Made by a program: the position numbers and the translations under genes. 64,000 nt of DNA, from contig JACADZ010000004.1 of assembly GCA_013389105.1 (NCBI GenBank), positions 62,001 through 126,000 of the forward strand, in the 5' to 3' direction. Each line of letters starts with the position of its first letter. Position 1 is the first letter of the stretch. The stretch comes from Parvularculaceae bacterium. GTDB lineage: Bacteria; Pseudomonadota; Alphaproteobacteria; Caulobacterales; Parvularculaceae. Shown here one piece after another: positions 8,727 through 17,193 of the stretch. Below the pieces are notes generated by a model that searched no databases, was not told where the DNA came from, and was given only the letters and a program-made list of their open reading frames with translations.

Positions 8727-9380
8727 TCAGCCGAAAAATCTGGCGAGCGCGTCCGGCCGCATCAGCACGGTGAGGATCACCCCGCCGATCGCGCCGCCCA
8801 GATGGCCCTCATGACTGATCACCCGGTCCGGCGTGCGCATGAGATGCGACGACAGGGCGAGGTAGAGAACCGCGAAGATGACCGCCGGCACGCCCCAGGG
8901 CAGGCCGAACAGATAGAGCGGCGCCAGGGGATAAAACAGGCAGAATGACAAAATGACGCCCGACACGGCTCCAGACGCCCCGATCGCCGCGTAGTCGGGA
9001 TTTCGGCGATTATTGAGGAGGATCATGAGACTTGAGGCGACGGCCGACCCGAAATAGAGGACGATCATGCCGTCAGTACCAAGAATTCTTTCGATGGCGG
9101 GCCCGAACGACCAGAAGCTCAGCATGTTGAGCAGCAGGTGAAATGGACCGGCGTGGAGGAAGGCGGAAGTGATGATGCGGTGGTGGCCGCGCGTGCGCGT
9201 CACCGCGCCGACTTTCATCGCAAAATCGTCGATGAACTGCGGCGGGGCGTTGAAGGCGTAGAGGCTGACGAGGACGGTCGCGGCGATGATGGCGTAGGTC
9301 GCCGGCGCCGATGAAAAATCCAATGTCCGCCCCTTCGCTGCCGGCCGCGGCGTCGCGCGCCTTGCGGCCGCCCCTAGCAT
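8727..9380 (-). CDS. Rhomboid intramembrane serine protease
   Basis: Cleaves transmembrane helices within the bilayer. Visible signatures are HAGPFHLLLNM (the H-x-x-x-N region), the nucleophile loop GASGAVSG and the catalytic His helix GHLGGAIGG, in a protein with about six hydrophobic segments. The start is uncertain. The frame stays open to an ATG at 9464, which overlaps the divergent methyltransferase start, but family-like sequence begins near the ATG at 9380 (217 aa). The trypsin-like protease gene lies downstream in the same direction. Confidence 0.87.
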   Translation of the reverse strand: MLGAAARRATPRPAAKGRTLDFSSAPATYAIIAATVLVSLYAFNAPPQFIDDFAMKVGAVTRTRGHHRIITSAFLHAGPFHLLLNMLSFWSFGPAIERILGTDGMIVLYFGSAVASSLMILLNNRRNPDYAAIGASGAVSGVILSFCLFYPLAPLYLFGLPWGVPAVIFAVLYLALSSHLMRTPDRVISHEGHLGGAIGGVILTVLMRPDALARFFG

Positions 9381-9462
9381 CACCTGAAGGCGGGTCACAA
9401 CCGGCAAATGGCGCCTTGCGCCGTAATCGCTCGTTAAGACTTCGGCGCCTAGTCCTCCGTTC

Positions 9463-10182
9463 ATGACCGTCGCCGGAACGACGATTGAAGCTCCCCGCGC
9501 GCCCGCCATGGTCGCGCGCGCCTATGGCGCGAAGAACAGCCTGTCGCGCCGGTTCCGCGAGAAGAGGTTCAAGCGGCTGTTCGCTCTTATTGACGACGTC
9601 GTGGTGAAGAAAGGCCGCTGCCGCATCGCCGATCTTGGGGGCTCGGCCTATTACTGGAACATCGCCGCGGCCGAGGTCGCGCGCCGTCCGCTCGAGATCA
9701 CGCTCATCAACCCGAAGGAGGACCAGCCCTCAGGCGGCGTCTTCTCGTTCAGGCGCGGCGACGCCACCGACCTCTCCGACCTCGACGACATGAGCTTCGA
9801 CCTCGCGCATTCGAATTCCGTCATCGAGCATGTGGGCGACTGGTCGAAGATGGCCGCCATGGCCGTCAACATGCGCCGGCTCGCGCCGGCCTATTACGCG
9901 CAGACGCCCTATTTCTGGTTTCCGGTCGAGCCGCATTTCCGCGCGGCGTTCATCCACTGGCTGCCCGAGCAGCTGCGCTACCGCCTGGTCATGCGCTTCG
10001 CGCTGGGATTTTCCGGCCGCAAGAACTCTGTAGACGAAGCGATGACGCGCGTGCAGTCCGCGCGCCTGCTCGACCGCGGCCAGATGCGCGCCCTCTTCCC
10101 GGACGGGACGCATTTTGACGAACGCATTCTCGGCTTCACCAAGAGCCTCATCGCCATCAGGCAGGTCGGCCTCAATCCGTGA
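9463..10182 (+). CDS. Class I SAM-dependent methyltransferase
   Basis: 239-aa methyltransferase. The SAM-binding motif I is RIADLGGSAYYW (about 52-63) and a motif II-like acidic strand follows (ITLINPKED). FDLAHSNSVIEHVGDW is the post-motif region typical of small-molecule methyltransferases. The acceptor is unknown. It is divergent from the rhomboid gene and its 3' end overlaps the tail of the minus-strand pseudogene by 11 bp. Confidence 0.8.
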   Translation: MTVAGTTIEAPRAPAMVARAYGAKNSLSRRFREKRFKRLFALIDDVVVKKGRCRIADLGGSAYYWNIAAAEVARRPLEITLINPKEDQPSGGVFSFRRGDATDLSDLDDMSFDLAHSNSVIEHVGDWSKMAAMAVNMRRLAPAYYAQTPYFWFPVEPHFRAAFIHWLPEQLRYRLVMRFALGFSGRKNSVDEAMTRVQSARLLDRGQMRALFPDGTHFDERILGFTKSLIAIRQVGLNP

Positions 10183-10929
10183 TCTGAGAGGACGGCGTCG
10201 ACCCGGTCAGGATGAGCGCCGCATCAAAACCGTGGACGGCGCGCATGAGTTCGGGGTGGACCCCCTCGCGCCAGCGCCCGGGCAATGGCCGCAGCGGCCG
10301 AATGTTGATCAACGCGAATGCGTCGGGATAGGCCGAATTCTCGCGAATAAGCGCCGATCGGCGCAGATTTGATTCATAACCTTTGACTCGAGCCGCGAGA
10401 TGAGGAAGCGATCGCCGGCGACCTCGTAATCGACGCCCCAGAATATCTCCCGCCGGCTCTTGTCCGCCTGACGCACGCGCGCGAGCATCGCCGCCGCCTG
10501 CGCCATCCCGAAGAAAGCCGGTTCGCCGCCTGGCTTGGCGTACAGGGCCTTGAGGCCGTCCAGACCGCCGCGCGCCGTCATGTCGAGCGCGCCCGCCATC
10601 GGCGGCGAGACTTAGATCACGAACCTGTCGTAGCCGGAGGATCTCAGCGCAAGAAAGAGTTCGCCCGCCAGGGCCGGGTTCTCAACAACGCCAAGCTCCT
10701 CCCCGAGGAGGAAGAACTGCGCCGCTTGCCCCTCCGCCAGCAGCTTGGACCAGGCGGGTCCCGAGAACGCGCGGTCGGCATAGTCGAGCCGAGCACGGTT
10801 CGCGGCCGCGGCTTCCGTGAGGCGCTCGGCGAATGGGCGCGTCGGCCCGATCTGCGCGAGTGCGGGGCCGTCGCCGACTGCGAACGCCGGTCCCGCCAGC
10901 GCAGCGATGTTCAGGATAGCTTGGCGCGT
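10172..10929 (-). pseudogene. Multi-lesion pseudogene of an unrecognised secreted protein
   Basis: Coding-quality sequence runs along the minus strand but is broken at least twice. From about 10929 it starts like a signal peptide (RQAILNIAALAGPAFAV, then a likely cut after ALAQ), but the codon where ATG is expected reads ACG. It continues in frame to a TAA at 10612-10614 (GYDRFVI-stop-VSPPMAGALD, where a GAA is easily imagined). It goes on to about 10330 and then shifts frame. The second frame (ENSAYPDAFALINIRPLRPL) ends at a TGA at 10172-10174. The intact protein would be about 250 aa. I do not recognise the family. Confidence 0.7.
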
Positions 10930-11002
10930 GTGATTCCCTTCGAATGGGCGAAGCCTATAACCAGTCGGCGCCGGGAACCAGAAGCACGCGACGGGCCGAC
11001 CG

Positions 11003-11287
11003 TCAGCTGCGATCGGCCTCTTTCTCGCCCGGCGCGAATGCGGCGATATTAAGCGCGTGAAGTCCGCCGGCGAACTCGTCCTTCAGCGCCCGCATGACCG
11101 CGCGCTGGCGCTCGACGCGGCTGAGGCCTTGAAAGGCAGACGCGACAATCGTCAGCCTGAAATGGGTCTCGCCGCCCGGGCGCGATCCGGCATGGCCGAG
11201 GTGGCGATGCGAATCATCGACAAGTTCGAGCGCCTCCGGCGCGAACGCGTCTTCCAGTTTGCGCCTGATCCGCTCCGCGACCCCCAT
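11003..11287 (-). CDS. BolA-family protein
   Basis: 94-aa BolA-like protein. The family's conserved core is present: the histidine stretch DDSHRHLGHAG, then THFRLTIVASAFQGLSRVERQR and the terminal LHALNI region. BolA proteins bind [2Fe-2S] clusters with monothiol glutaredoxins and some bind DNA. It is divergent from the J-domain gene, an arrangement common in alphaproteobacteria. Confidence 0.9.
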   Translation of the reverse strand: MGVAERIRRKLEDAFAPEALELVDDSHRHLGHAGSRPGGETHFRLTIVASAFQGLSRVERQRAVMRALKDEFAGGLHALNIAAFAPGEKEADRS

Positions 11288-11360
11288 GGCCGATCAGCAT
11301 CGGCGGTCCGGGGCGCTTGTCAAGATTGTATCAACGGCGCGGCGCCACCATACTTGCTGC

Positions 11361-11990
11361 ATGAGCGACTACGCCTACAAACCGCGGCTCGGATTCGATA
11401 TCCGCGTGCGTCCGCCGGAGACGGAGGAGGTCCCGGTCTGGACCGAGCCGACCACGCGCGCCTGCGACGCGCCCGGCTGCGGTCATCGCGCGGCGGTGCG
11501 GGTGAGCAAGAGCCCGCGCCATCCGGCCGACAAAATCTGGCTCTGCTCGGCGCATGCCCAGGAGCACAACCGCCGCTGGGATTTTTTCGACGGCCTTTCA
11601 GACCGTGAAGCCGAAGCGATCCGCGTCGCCTCCCAATATGGCGACCGGCCGACCTGGGCCATGGGCAAGAATGCGCGCGCCCGCGCCGGCCAGAAATTCC
11701 GCGGTCCTGCCGACTTCTTCGACGCGTTCGGGTTGTTCGGCGATCCCGCACGCCGCAATCCTCTGCAAGGGCGGATGCGCGAGGGCCGCGTCCTATCCAA
11801 GCTCCAAGCGCAGGCCTTCGAGACGCTCGGCCTGCAGCCGACGGCGAAGGGACCCGACATCCGACGGCGCTACGCCGAACTCCTCCGTCAGTATCATCCC
11901 GACGCCAATGGCGGCGACCGTAGCGCCGAGTCGCAGCTGATCGCCGTCGTCAAGGCGCACCAGATCCTGAAAAAGGCCGGGATTTGCTAG
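11361..11990 (+). CDS. J-domain (DnaJ-class) protein
   Basis: 209-aa co-chaperone-like protein with its J domain at the C-terminus (about 150-209; FETLGLQP, then YHPDANGGD with the HPD tripeptide that stimulates DnaK). The N-terminal half carries Cys/His-containing segments (CDAPGCGHRA; WLCSAHAQEHN) that may bind metal. The start at 11361 is chosen because the protein begins MSDYAYKPRL there and upstream codons overlap the BolA leader. In related genomes this gene usually leads directly into cobS; here an IS remnant and another gene lie between. Confidence 0.85.
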   Translation: MSDYAYKPRLGFDIRVRPPETEEVPVWTEPTTRACDAPGCGHRAAVRVSKSPRHPADKIWLCSAHAQEHNRRWDFFDGLSDREAEAIRVASQYGDRPTWAMGKNARARAGQKFRGPADFFDAFGLFGDPARRNPLQGRMREGRVLSKLQAQAFETLGLQPTAKGPDIRRRYAELLRQYHPDANGGDRSAESQLIAVVKAHQILKKAGIC

Positions 11991-12402
11991 GCTCCAGACT
12001 CAATCATATCCAGAAAGCGACGAGGATTGCGAGGGCTGCTGCGGAGAGGAAGTTCCGGCTGAGCTTGTCGTAGCGCGTGGCGACGCGGCGGAAGTCCTTG
12101 AGGCGGCAGAAGGCGTTTTCGATGAGATGGCGGTCGCGGTAGCGCTCCTTGTCGTCGTCGATGAGGCGCTTGCGATTTGATCGGCCCGGAATAACGGGCC
12201 GCATTCCGGCCTCGCGCAGCGATCTGCGGAAACTGTTCGCGTCGCAGCCTTTGTCCGCGATCAGGAATCCGGCCCCGCGAATGGCGTCGGCGAAGAGCGG
12301 CGCAGCCTTGAGGTCGGCGACATTGCCGGGCGTCAGTAGCAAGACGAAGGGACGGCCGATCACGTAAGTCAACGCTTGGAGGCAAAGACCGCCCGTGCGC
12401 CG
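11991..12402 (-). mobile_element. IS5-family (IS427-like) transposase remnant
   Basis: The C-terminal half of a DDE transposase is readable on the minus strand to a stop at 12004-12006: GRPFVLLLTPGNVADLKAAP, GFLIADKGCDANSFRRSL, then the YRDRHLIENAFCRLKDFRR box that supplies the last acidic residue. The first half (orfA and the start of orfB) is absent, so it cannot move itself. One element end probably lies at 11991, directly after the CTAG that forms the stop of the J-domain gene; IS427-type elements often target such sites. The other end abuts the stop of the next gene at about 12402, suggesting a deletion. Confidence 0.8.
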
Positions 12403-12404
12403 GT

Positions 12405-12947
12405 TCAGCCGGCCGACGTCGGGGCGCGACGCGCCTTGCGCAATACGACGCCGCCGAGACCGAGCGCCGCCAGCATCAGCGCAAAGGCGGCGGGCACGGG
12501 GGTTTCGGCGACCGCCGCGGCCGCAAGCACCGGCCCGTCAATCTCCGCATTGGCGCGTTCGAAGGTCAGCCTCTCGTTCTCAGGATTGAAGCGGAAGAGG
12601 CGCTCGCTGATCGTCGCCGCGCTTTCGGCCTCGCTGATCACCTCGGCCAGGGCCGCGCTTTCGGCGGCGGCTTCGAGCTCCTCCTCGGACATGAACAGCA
12701 CGACGCGCCCATCGTCGCGGACGCCGCCGCGATTTTCGCCAAGCGACCGGGCCGTTACGGCCACGAGCGCCTCGGCGCCGCCGCTGAACTCGGCGCCCTC
12801 GCCCGCGTCGGCCGGGACCGCCGGTACGGCCTCGCGCAGCTCTTCCTGGAACCGCGTCACGAGACGACCGGTCTCGACGCTGGCCGCGGCCTCGGCGGCG
12901 AGCAGCGCGCCCGCAGAGGAAATTAAAGAAAAGGCCATCCTATTCAT
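12405..12947 (-). CDS. Exported protein with exosortase-like C-terminal sorting signal
   Basis: 180 aa. An N-terminal hydrophobic stretch looks like a signal peptide (MAFSLISSAGALLAAEAAA). The middle is low-complexity Ala/Glu-rich. The C-terminus is a PEP/VPxPA-CTERM-type tail: short motif TPVPAAF, a hydrophobic helix (ALMLAALGLGGVVL) and a basic end (RKARRA). Such tails are recognised by exosortases, which attach proteins to the outer envelope. No exosortase is encoded in this window. The C-terminal end abuts the IS remnant, so the last few residues may not be ancestral. The function of the central part is unknown. Confidence 0.6.
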   Translation of the reverse strand: MNRMAFSLISSAGALLAAEAAASVETGRLVTRFQEELREAVPAVPADAGEGAEFSGGAEALVAVTARSLGENRGGVRDDGRVVLFMSEEELEAAAESAALAEVISEAESAATISERLFRFNPENERLTFERANAEIDGPVLAAAAVAETPVPAAFALMLAALGLGGVVLRKARRAPTSAG

Positions 12948-12952
12948 ATTCT

Positions 12953-12989
12953 GTTAACCAATCTTAACGGCGTTAACAAAGTTGTTAAC
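12953..12989. promoter_or_regulatory. Cluster of GTTAAC sites upstream of the CTERM gene
   Basis: Three GTTAAC palindromes (12953-12958, 12972-12977, 12984-12989) and a further TTAAC (12964-12968) fall within 37 bp, starting 6 bp before the start codon of the CTERM-type gene. TTAAC is the CtrA half-site, but the gaps between the TTAA cores are 6, 5 and 8 nt, not the canonical 7. The region is sharply AT-rich and probably contains the promoter. Confidence 0.4.
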
Positions 12990-13158
12990 TATACAACACT
13001 GTAATTATTGTTGGATTCCCTGTCAATCTCTCAGGGGGCGGAGCGGTCTGCGGCGCGGCTTTCCGCGCTTTTGCGCGCGGTTTGCGCCCCTTGAAATCGC
13101 CGCGCGGGCGCGCGAGGGTCCGCCCCCGTTGCAGCGCAGCAGGCCGACAAGGACGCCA

Positions 13159-14145
13159 ATGCCCGTCACCGACGACAAGTTTCTCGAAAAGCCCGAAAAG
13201 ACGGTCAACGCCCGCGACCTATTCGGCGTGCCCTTCGACATGAAGGTCCCGGCCTTCGCCAAGCCCAACGAATACGTGCCGGCGATCGACCCGGCTTACC
13301 GTTTCGACCCCCAGACGACGCGCGCCATTCTCGCCGGCTTCGCCCATAATCGACGGGTGATGGTGCAGGGCTACCACGGCACCGGAAAATCCACGCACAT
13401 CGAGCAGACGGCGGCGCGCCTCAACTGGCCTTGCATCCGTGTCAATCTCGACAGCCATGTGTCGCGCATCGATTTGATCGGCAAGGACGCGATCGTGGTC
13501 GAAAACGGCGTGCAGGTGACCGCCTTCAAGGAGGGCCTCCTGCCCTGGGCGTTCCAGCGCCCGGTAGCGCTGGTGTTCGACGAGTACGACGCCGGGCGGC
13601 CGGACGTCATGTTCGTCATCCAGCGCGTTCTTGAATCGGAAGGCCGGCTCACCCTGCTCGACCAGAACAAGGTGCTCTCGCCCAATCCGTGGTTCCGTCT
13701 CTTCGCCACGACCAACACCATCGGACTCGGCGACACCACCGGTCTCTATCACGGCACGCAGCAGCTCAATCAGGGCCAGCTCGACCGCTGGTCGATCGTC
13801 ACGACGCTGAACTATCTCGCCCATGACGAAGAGGTCGAGATCGTGATCGCCAAGGCCCCGATCTACAATTCGAAAGAGGGCCGCATCGCCATCGCGGCGA
13901 TGGTCCGCGTCGCCGACATGACCCGCAACGCCTTCATCAACGGCGACATCTCGACGGTGATGAGCCCGCGCACGGTGATCAACTGGGCGCTGAACGCCGA
14001 GATCTTCCAGGACATTGGCTACGCCTTTCGCGTCACCTTCCTCAACAAGTGCGACGAGCTCGAACGGCCGACCGTCGCCGAATTCTATCAGCGCGCTTTC
14101 GGGGAAGATTTGCCCGAGGCCGCGCCCCAGGTGAGCGTCGCCTGA
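13159..14145 (+). CDS. cobS: Aerobic cobaltochelatase subunit CobS
   Basis: AAA+ ATPase subunit of the ATP-dependent cobaltochelatase, which with CobT and CobN inserts Co2+ into hydrogenobyrinic acid a,c-diamide in aerobic cobalamin synthesis. 328 aa, normal length. Walker A is GYHGTGKST (about 75-83) and Walker B lies at [10 protein letters not shown]. The start at 13159 has AAGGA a few bases before it; upstream codons in frame are non-coding in character. CobT, the usual next gene, is absent here and is replaced by an unrelated hypothetical gene. Confidence 0.92.
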   Translation: MPVTDDKFLEKPEKTVNARDLFGVPFDMKVPAFAKPNEYVPAIDPAYRFDPQTTRAILAGFAHNRRVMVQGYHGTGKSTHIEQTAARLNWPCIRVNLDSHVSRIDLIGKDAIVVENGVQVTAFKEGLLPWAFQRPVALVFDEYDAGRPDVMFVIQRVLESEGRLTLLDQNKVLSPNPWFRLFATTNTIGLGDTTGLYHGTQQLNQGQLDRWSIVTTLNYLAHDEEVEIVIAKAPIYNSKEGRIAIAAMVRVADMTRNAFINGDISTVMSPRTVINWALNAEIFQDIGYAFRVTFLNKCDELERPTVAEFYQRAFGEDLPEAAPQVSVA

Positions 14146-14200
14146 CTCCTAAGTCTCTCGCGCGGCTCTCTGCCAGTTTCGACGACAACAGGGGTTCGAA

Positions 14201-14815
14201 ATGTTCGAGACGTTGACGGCGGTTGCAGGAATGCTGGCTGGGGCCGCGCCGCAGATTGACATGGCGACGGTTCAGAAATGGGCGCGCGCCGAGGTCGCCA
14301 GCTTTCACGTCGACGCCGTGTTCGACGGCTGGACCGGCGTCTCCCATCAGTGGGGCGCCGCCGAAGGCGAGGTCTCGGACTCCCTGAAGGTCGATTTCGT
14401 CTGGAACCTCAACCAGCGCAAGGTCGTCGGCGATGTGAAGTTCAGCAATGGCGGCTCGGACGTGAAGGGCGTGCGCAGTTCCCTCAAGGAATGCCCAACG
14501 CCCGGCATGCCCTCCGGCTACGAACATTTCACCGTGAACTCGGCCGCGCAGGATTTCGACGGCCGCATCGTGCTCAAGGGAGAGCGCGCCTACGGCGCCG
14601 TCCAGGTTCCGCTAGATTGTCCCTCAAGCATGCAGATGAAGAGCTCGCCGGCCAAGACCGTCGCCGCGACCGAGTATCTCGCTATTCCCGATCCCCGGAT
14701 GCTCGGCGTCGGCGAGACCGGCAATCCGAACGTCGTCGTGTCGAAGGACCGGAAGACCTTCGTGGTGAAGGCGAACGGCTGGACCTACGCCTACACGCCG
14801 ATTCTGGCGAAGTAG
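14201..14815 (+). CDS. Hypothetical protein
   Basis: 204 aa, family not recognised. An AGGGG ribosome site lies 6 bp before the ATG. A short hydrophobic N-terminus (FETLTAVAGMLAGAAPQ) might be a weak signal peptide. The rest alternates beta-type strands with Trp/Tyr (FDGWTGVSHQWGA, NGWTYAYTPIL) and has two Cys (ECPTPGMP, LDCPSSM) that could pair. It sits 55 bp after cobS and converges with the dehydrogenase gene, with only 3 bp between stops. Confidence 0.65.
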   Translation: MFETLTAVAGMLAGAAPQIDMATVQKWARAEVASFHVDAVFDGWTGVSHQWGAAEGEVSDSLKVDFVWNLNQRKVVGDVKFSNGGSDVKGVRSSLKECPTPGMPSGYEHFTVNSAAQDFDGRIVLKGERAYGAVQVPLDCPSSMQMKSSPAKTVAATEYLAIPDPRMLGVGETGNPNVVVSKDRKTFVVKANGWTYAYTPILAK

Positions 14816-14818
14816 GCG

Positions 14819-15679
14819 TCAGCGCCGATCCGTCAGACGGCGGATGAGGCTCGACGTGTCGCAGCGCCCGCCGCCCATCGCCTGGATGTCGGCATAGAAC
14901 TGATCGATCAGCGCCGTCGCCGGAAGCCTCGCGCCGTTCTCGCGCGCTTCGGCCAGGGCGATGCGCAGGTCCTTCCGCATCCAGTCCACGGCGAAGCCGA
15001 AATCGAACTCCCCCGCCGCCATGGTCCGGGCGCGATTCTCCATCTGCCACGAGCGGGCCGCGCCGGCCGAGATCGCGTCGAGCACCTTGTCAATGTCGAG
15101 ACCGGATCGCTGGGCGAAATGCACGCCTTCGGCCAGACCCTGCAGGAGCCCGGCGATGCAGATCTGGTTGACTGCCTTGCACAGCTGCCCGGCCCCCGGC
15201 GGCCCGACATGCACGATGCGGGCCGCATAGGCACCGATGACTGGCGAGGCCCGCTCGATCGCCGGCGCGTCGCCGCCGCACATCACCGAGAGCTTGCCGT
15301 TCTTGGCGCCCGCCTCGCCGCCTGAAACCGGCGCGTCGACGAAGGCGACGCCGATCCCGGCGAAGTCGCCATGGAGCCGGCGCGCCAGGGCGGGCGAGGC
15401 AGTGGTGTGATCGACGAAGACCGCGCCGCGTTTGAGCCCGCCCGCCGCCTGCGCGGCGACGGCGGCGACGTCTGGATCGTCGCCAAGGCACGCGAGGACG
15501 ACATCCGCTTCAGCGACGGCGGCCGCCGGATCTGGCGCCGCTCGGCCTCCGTGCTCCGCCGCCCACGCCGTCGCGCGCGCGCTCGTGCGGTTAAAGACGA
15601 CGACATCGAAACCGGCGCGTTTGAGATGCCCCGCCATCGGGTAGCCCATGACGCCAAGCCCGAGAAATGCGCACTTCAT
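14819..15679 (-). CDS. 3-hydroxyisobutyrate dehydrogenase-family oxidoreductase
   Basis: 286-aa beta-hydroxyacid dehydrogenase. The N-terminal Rossmann fold is GLGVMGYPMAGHL (6-18). The substrate loop DAPVSGGEAGAKNG is the family signature, and the catalytic Lys lies in GQLCKAVNQI. It uses NAD(P) to oxidise a 3-hydroxy acid or reduce a semialdehyde (3-hydroxyisobutyrate, tartronate semialdehyde, succinic semialdehyde). Its start overlaps the stop of the flavin reductase gene by 4 nt (ATGA), so the two are translationally coupled. Confidence 0.88.
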   Translation of the reverse strand: MKCAFLGLGVMGYPMAGHLKRAGFDVVVFNRTSARATAWAAEHGGRAAPDPAAAVAEADVVLACLGDDPDVAAVAAQAAGGLKRGAVFVDHTTASPALARRLHGDFAGIGVAFVDAPVSGGEAGAKNGKLSVMCGGDAPAIERASPVIGAYAARIVHVGPPGAGQLCKAVNQICIAGLLQGLAEGVHFAQRSGLDIDKVLDAISAGAARSWQMENRARTMAAGEFDFGFAVDWMRKDLRIALAEARENGARLPATALIDQFYADIQAMGGGRCDTSSLIRRLTDRR

Positions 15680-16161
15680 CCTTCAGCCTCCGGTCCTTCG
15701 CCGTAGCGGCTCGCGAAATAGAGGAGCGGGGCGCCGGGGCCGGCGTCGAACCTCAACACCTCGGCGATGAGGATGGCGTGATCGCCCGCATCGTGGCGGT
15801 CGCGGACGGCGCAATCAAACGCGGCGAGGCGATCCTTGAGGATCGGCGCGCCGGTGATCCATCTTTCGACCTCGTCCGCACCGATGGGCTCAGGCGCATG
15901 GGCGGCGAACCGGTCGGAGAGCGCCCGTTGGCCGGCTTTGAGCACGTTGATGGAATAGCCGGGCGCCGCCATGAACGCGATAAAGGTCGAGGCCTTCTTC
16001 TCGATGCACCACAGGACCAGCGGCGGGGCCAGCGAAACCGACGTGAACGAATTGACGGTGAGCAGGACCGGGCGGCCTGCTCGATCCGCGCATCCAGCCA
16101 GCGCGACCCCGGTTGCAAAGCGGCCAAGAGCGTTCTTCAGCGGTCGGAACGGGTCAGTCAT
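15676..16161 (-). CDS. Flavin reductase family protein
   Basis: 161-aa member of the FMN-binding flavin reductase-like family. The fold signature runs through GRFATGVALAGC, TVNSFTSVSLAPPLVLWCIE and GYSINVLKAGQRALSDRFA. Such proteins use NAD(P)H to make reduced flavin for two-component monooxygenases; no monooxygenase partner is nearby. It is the first gene of a two-gene unit with the dehydrogenase, sharing a 4-nt overlap. Confidence 0.85.
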   Translation of the reverse strand: MTDPFRPLKNALGRFATGVALAGCADRAGRPVLLTVNSFTSVSLAPPLVLWCIEKKASTFIAFMAAPGYSINVLKAGQRALSDRFAAHAPEPIGADEVERWITGAPILKDRLAAFDCAVRDRHDAGDHAILIAEVLRFDAGPGAPLLYFASRYGEGPEAEG

Positions 16162-16373
16162 CCATGCGCCCTCGCGCCCGCCTCCGGCGGAGAAGGCGCA
16201 TCGTCAAGACTTGTGCGCGTAGCACCAAACCGGGCAAAGTGGAAAGCCGGGCTCCAGCGGCGATCCATTTCATCGCCAACGCGACCGAGGCGCCGTTCCC
16301 ATCATTGCAGGCGGCGCCTAGGTTGTCGGTTCGCTAATCCCCCGCTAAGATTCGGACGTTAGGAATCGAGCGC

Positions 16374-17129
16374 ATGCGCAACGAGGACATCGCCCGCCGG
16401 CTCGGCCTTGAGAGCGGAGAATTCTATATCACCGCGCCGGCGCCGTGCCCCTATCTTGCGGGCCGCACAGAGCGCAAGGTGTTCTCTTATCTTTCAGGGC
16501 CCGGCGCCCCGTCGCTCAACGCGCTCCTGACCCGCCGCGGCTTCCGACGCTCCCAGAACATCATCTACGTCCCGGCCTGCGAAACCTGCACGGCCTGCGT
16601 GCCGGTGCGCGTCGTCGTCGACGACTTCAAGCTCACGAAGTCACGCAGGCGCGTGCTGTCCCGGAACGCCGACCTGTTGAGACGGGTCCGGCCCCCGCGC
16701 GCGACGGGCGCGCAGTTCTCGGTGCTGCGCGGCTACCTCGACGCCCGCCACGAGGACGGCGGCATGGCTGACATGACCGTGCTCGACTACGCGTCCATGG
16801 TGGAGGAGACTTCCGTCCACACCATGATTTTCGAGTACGCGCTGCGCGACGAGACCGGCGAGGAGCGCCTCGTCGCCTGCGCGCTCTCGGACCGTCTCAC
16901 CGACGTCCTGTCCATGGTCTATTCGTTTTTCGAGCCAGAAGAAGAAGCGCGCAGCCTCGGGCGCTTCATGATCCTTGATCACATCGCCCTCGCCCGCGAT
17001 CTCGGACTTCCTTACGTCTATCTCGGCTACTGGGTGGATGGCTCGCCCAAAATGCATTACAAGGCCGACTTCCAGCCGCTCGAAAAGCTGACCGCCAAGG
17101 GCTGGGTTCGCATGGATCGGACGAGCTGA
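16374..17129 (+). CDS. bpt: Aspartate/glutamate leucyltransferase Bpt (ATE-like)
   Basis: Transfers Leu from Leu-tRNA to proteins with N-terminal Asp or Glu, marking them for ClpS/ClpAP in the bacterial N-degron pathway. 251 aa, typical for Bpt. The conserved Cys motifs are visible: APCPYLAGRTERKVF near the N-terminus and YVPACETCTACVPVRV (about 64-79). The C-terminal GNAT-like part includes YVYLGYWVDGSPKMHYKADF. It is a single gene with its own leader of about 210 bp. Confidence 0.92.
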   Translation: MRNEDIARRLGLESGEFYITAPAPCPYLAGRTERKVFSYLSGPGAPSLNALLTRRGFRRSQNIIYVPACETCTACVPVRVVVDDFKLTKSRRRVLSRNADLLRRVRPPRATGAQFSVLRGYLDARHEDGGMADMTVLDYASMVEETSVHTMIFEYALRDETGEERLVACALSDRLTDVLSMVYSFFEPEEEARSLGRFMILDHIALARDLGLPYVYLGYWVDGSPKMHYKADFQPLEKLTAKGWVRMDRTS

Positions 17130-17193
17130 TCCGGACCCCGACTTCAGGACGGCGCTGACGACAGCGGCGCTGAAGGGCGGGCGTCGGGACTCC

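Noticed and set aside
12953..12989. Canonical CtrA box (TTAA-N7-TTAA)
   Set aside because: The gaps between TTAA cores are 6, 5 and 8 nt, none exactly 7; kept only as a TTAAC cluster.
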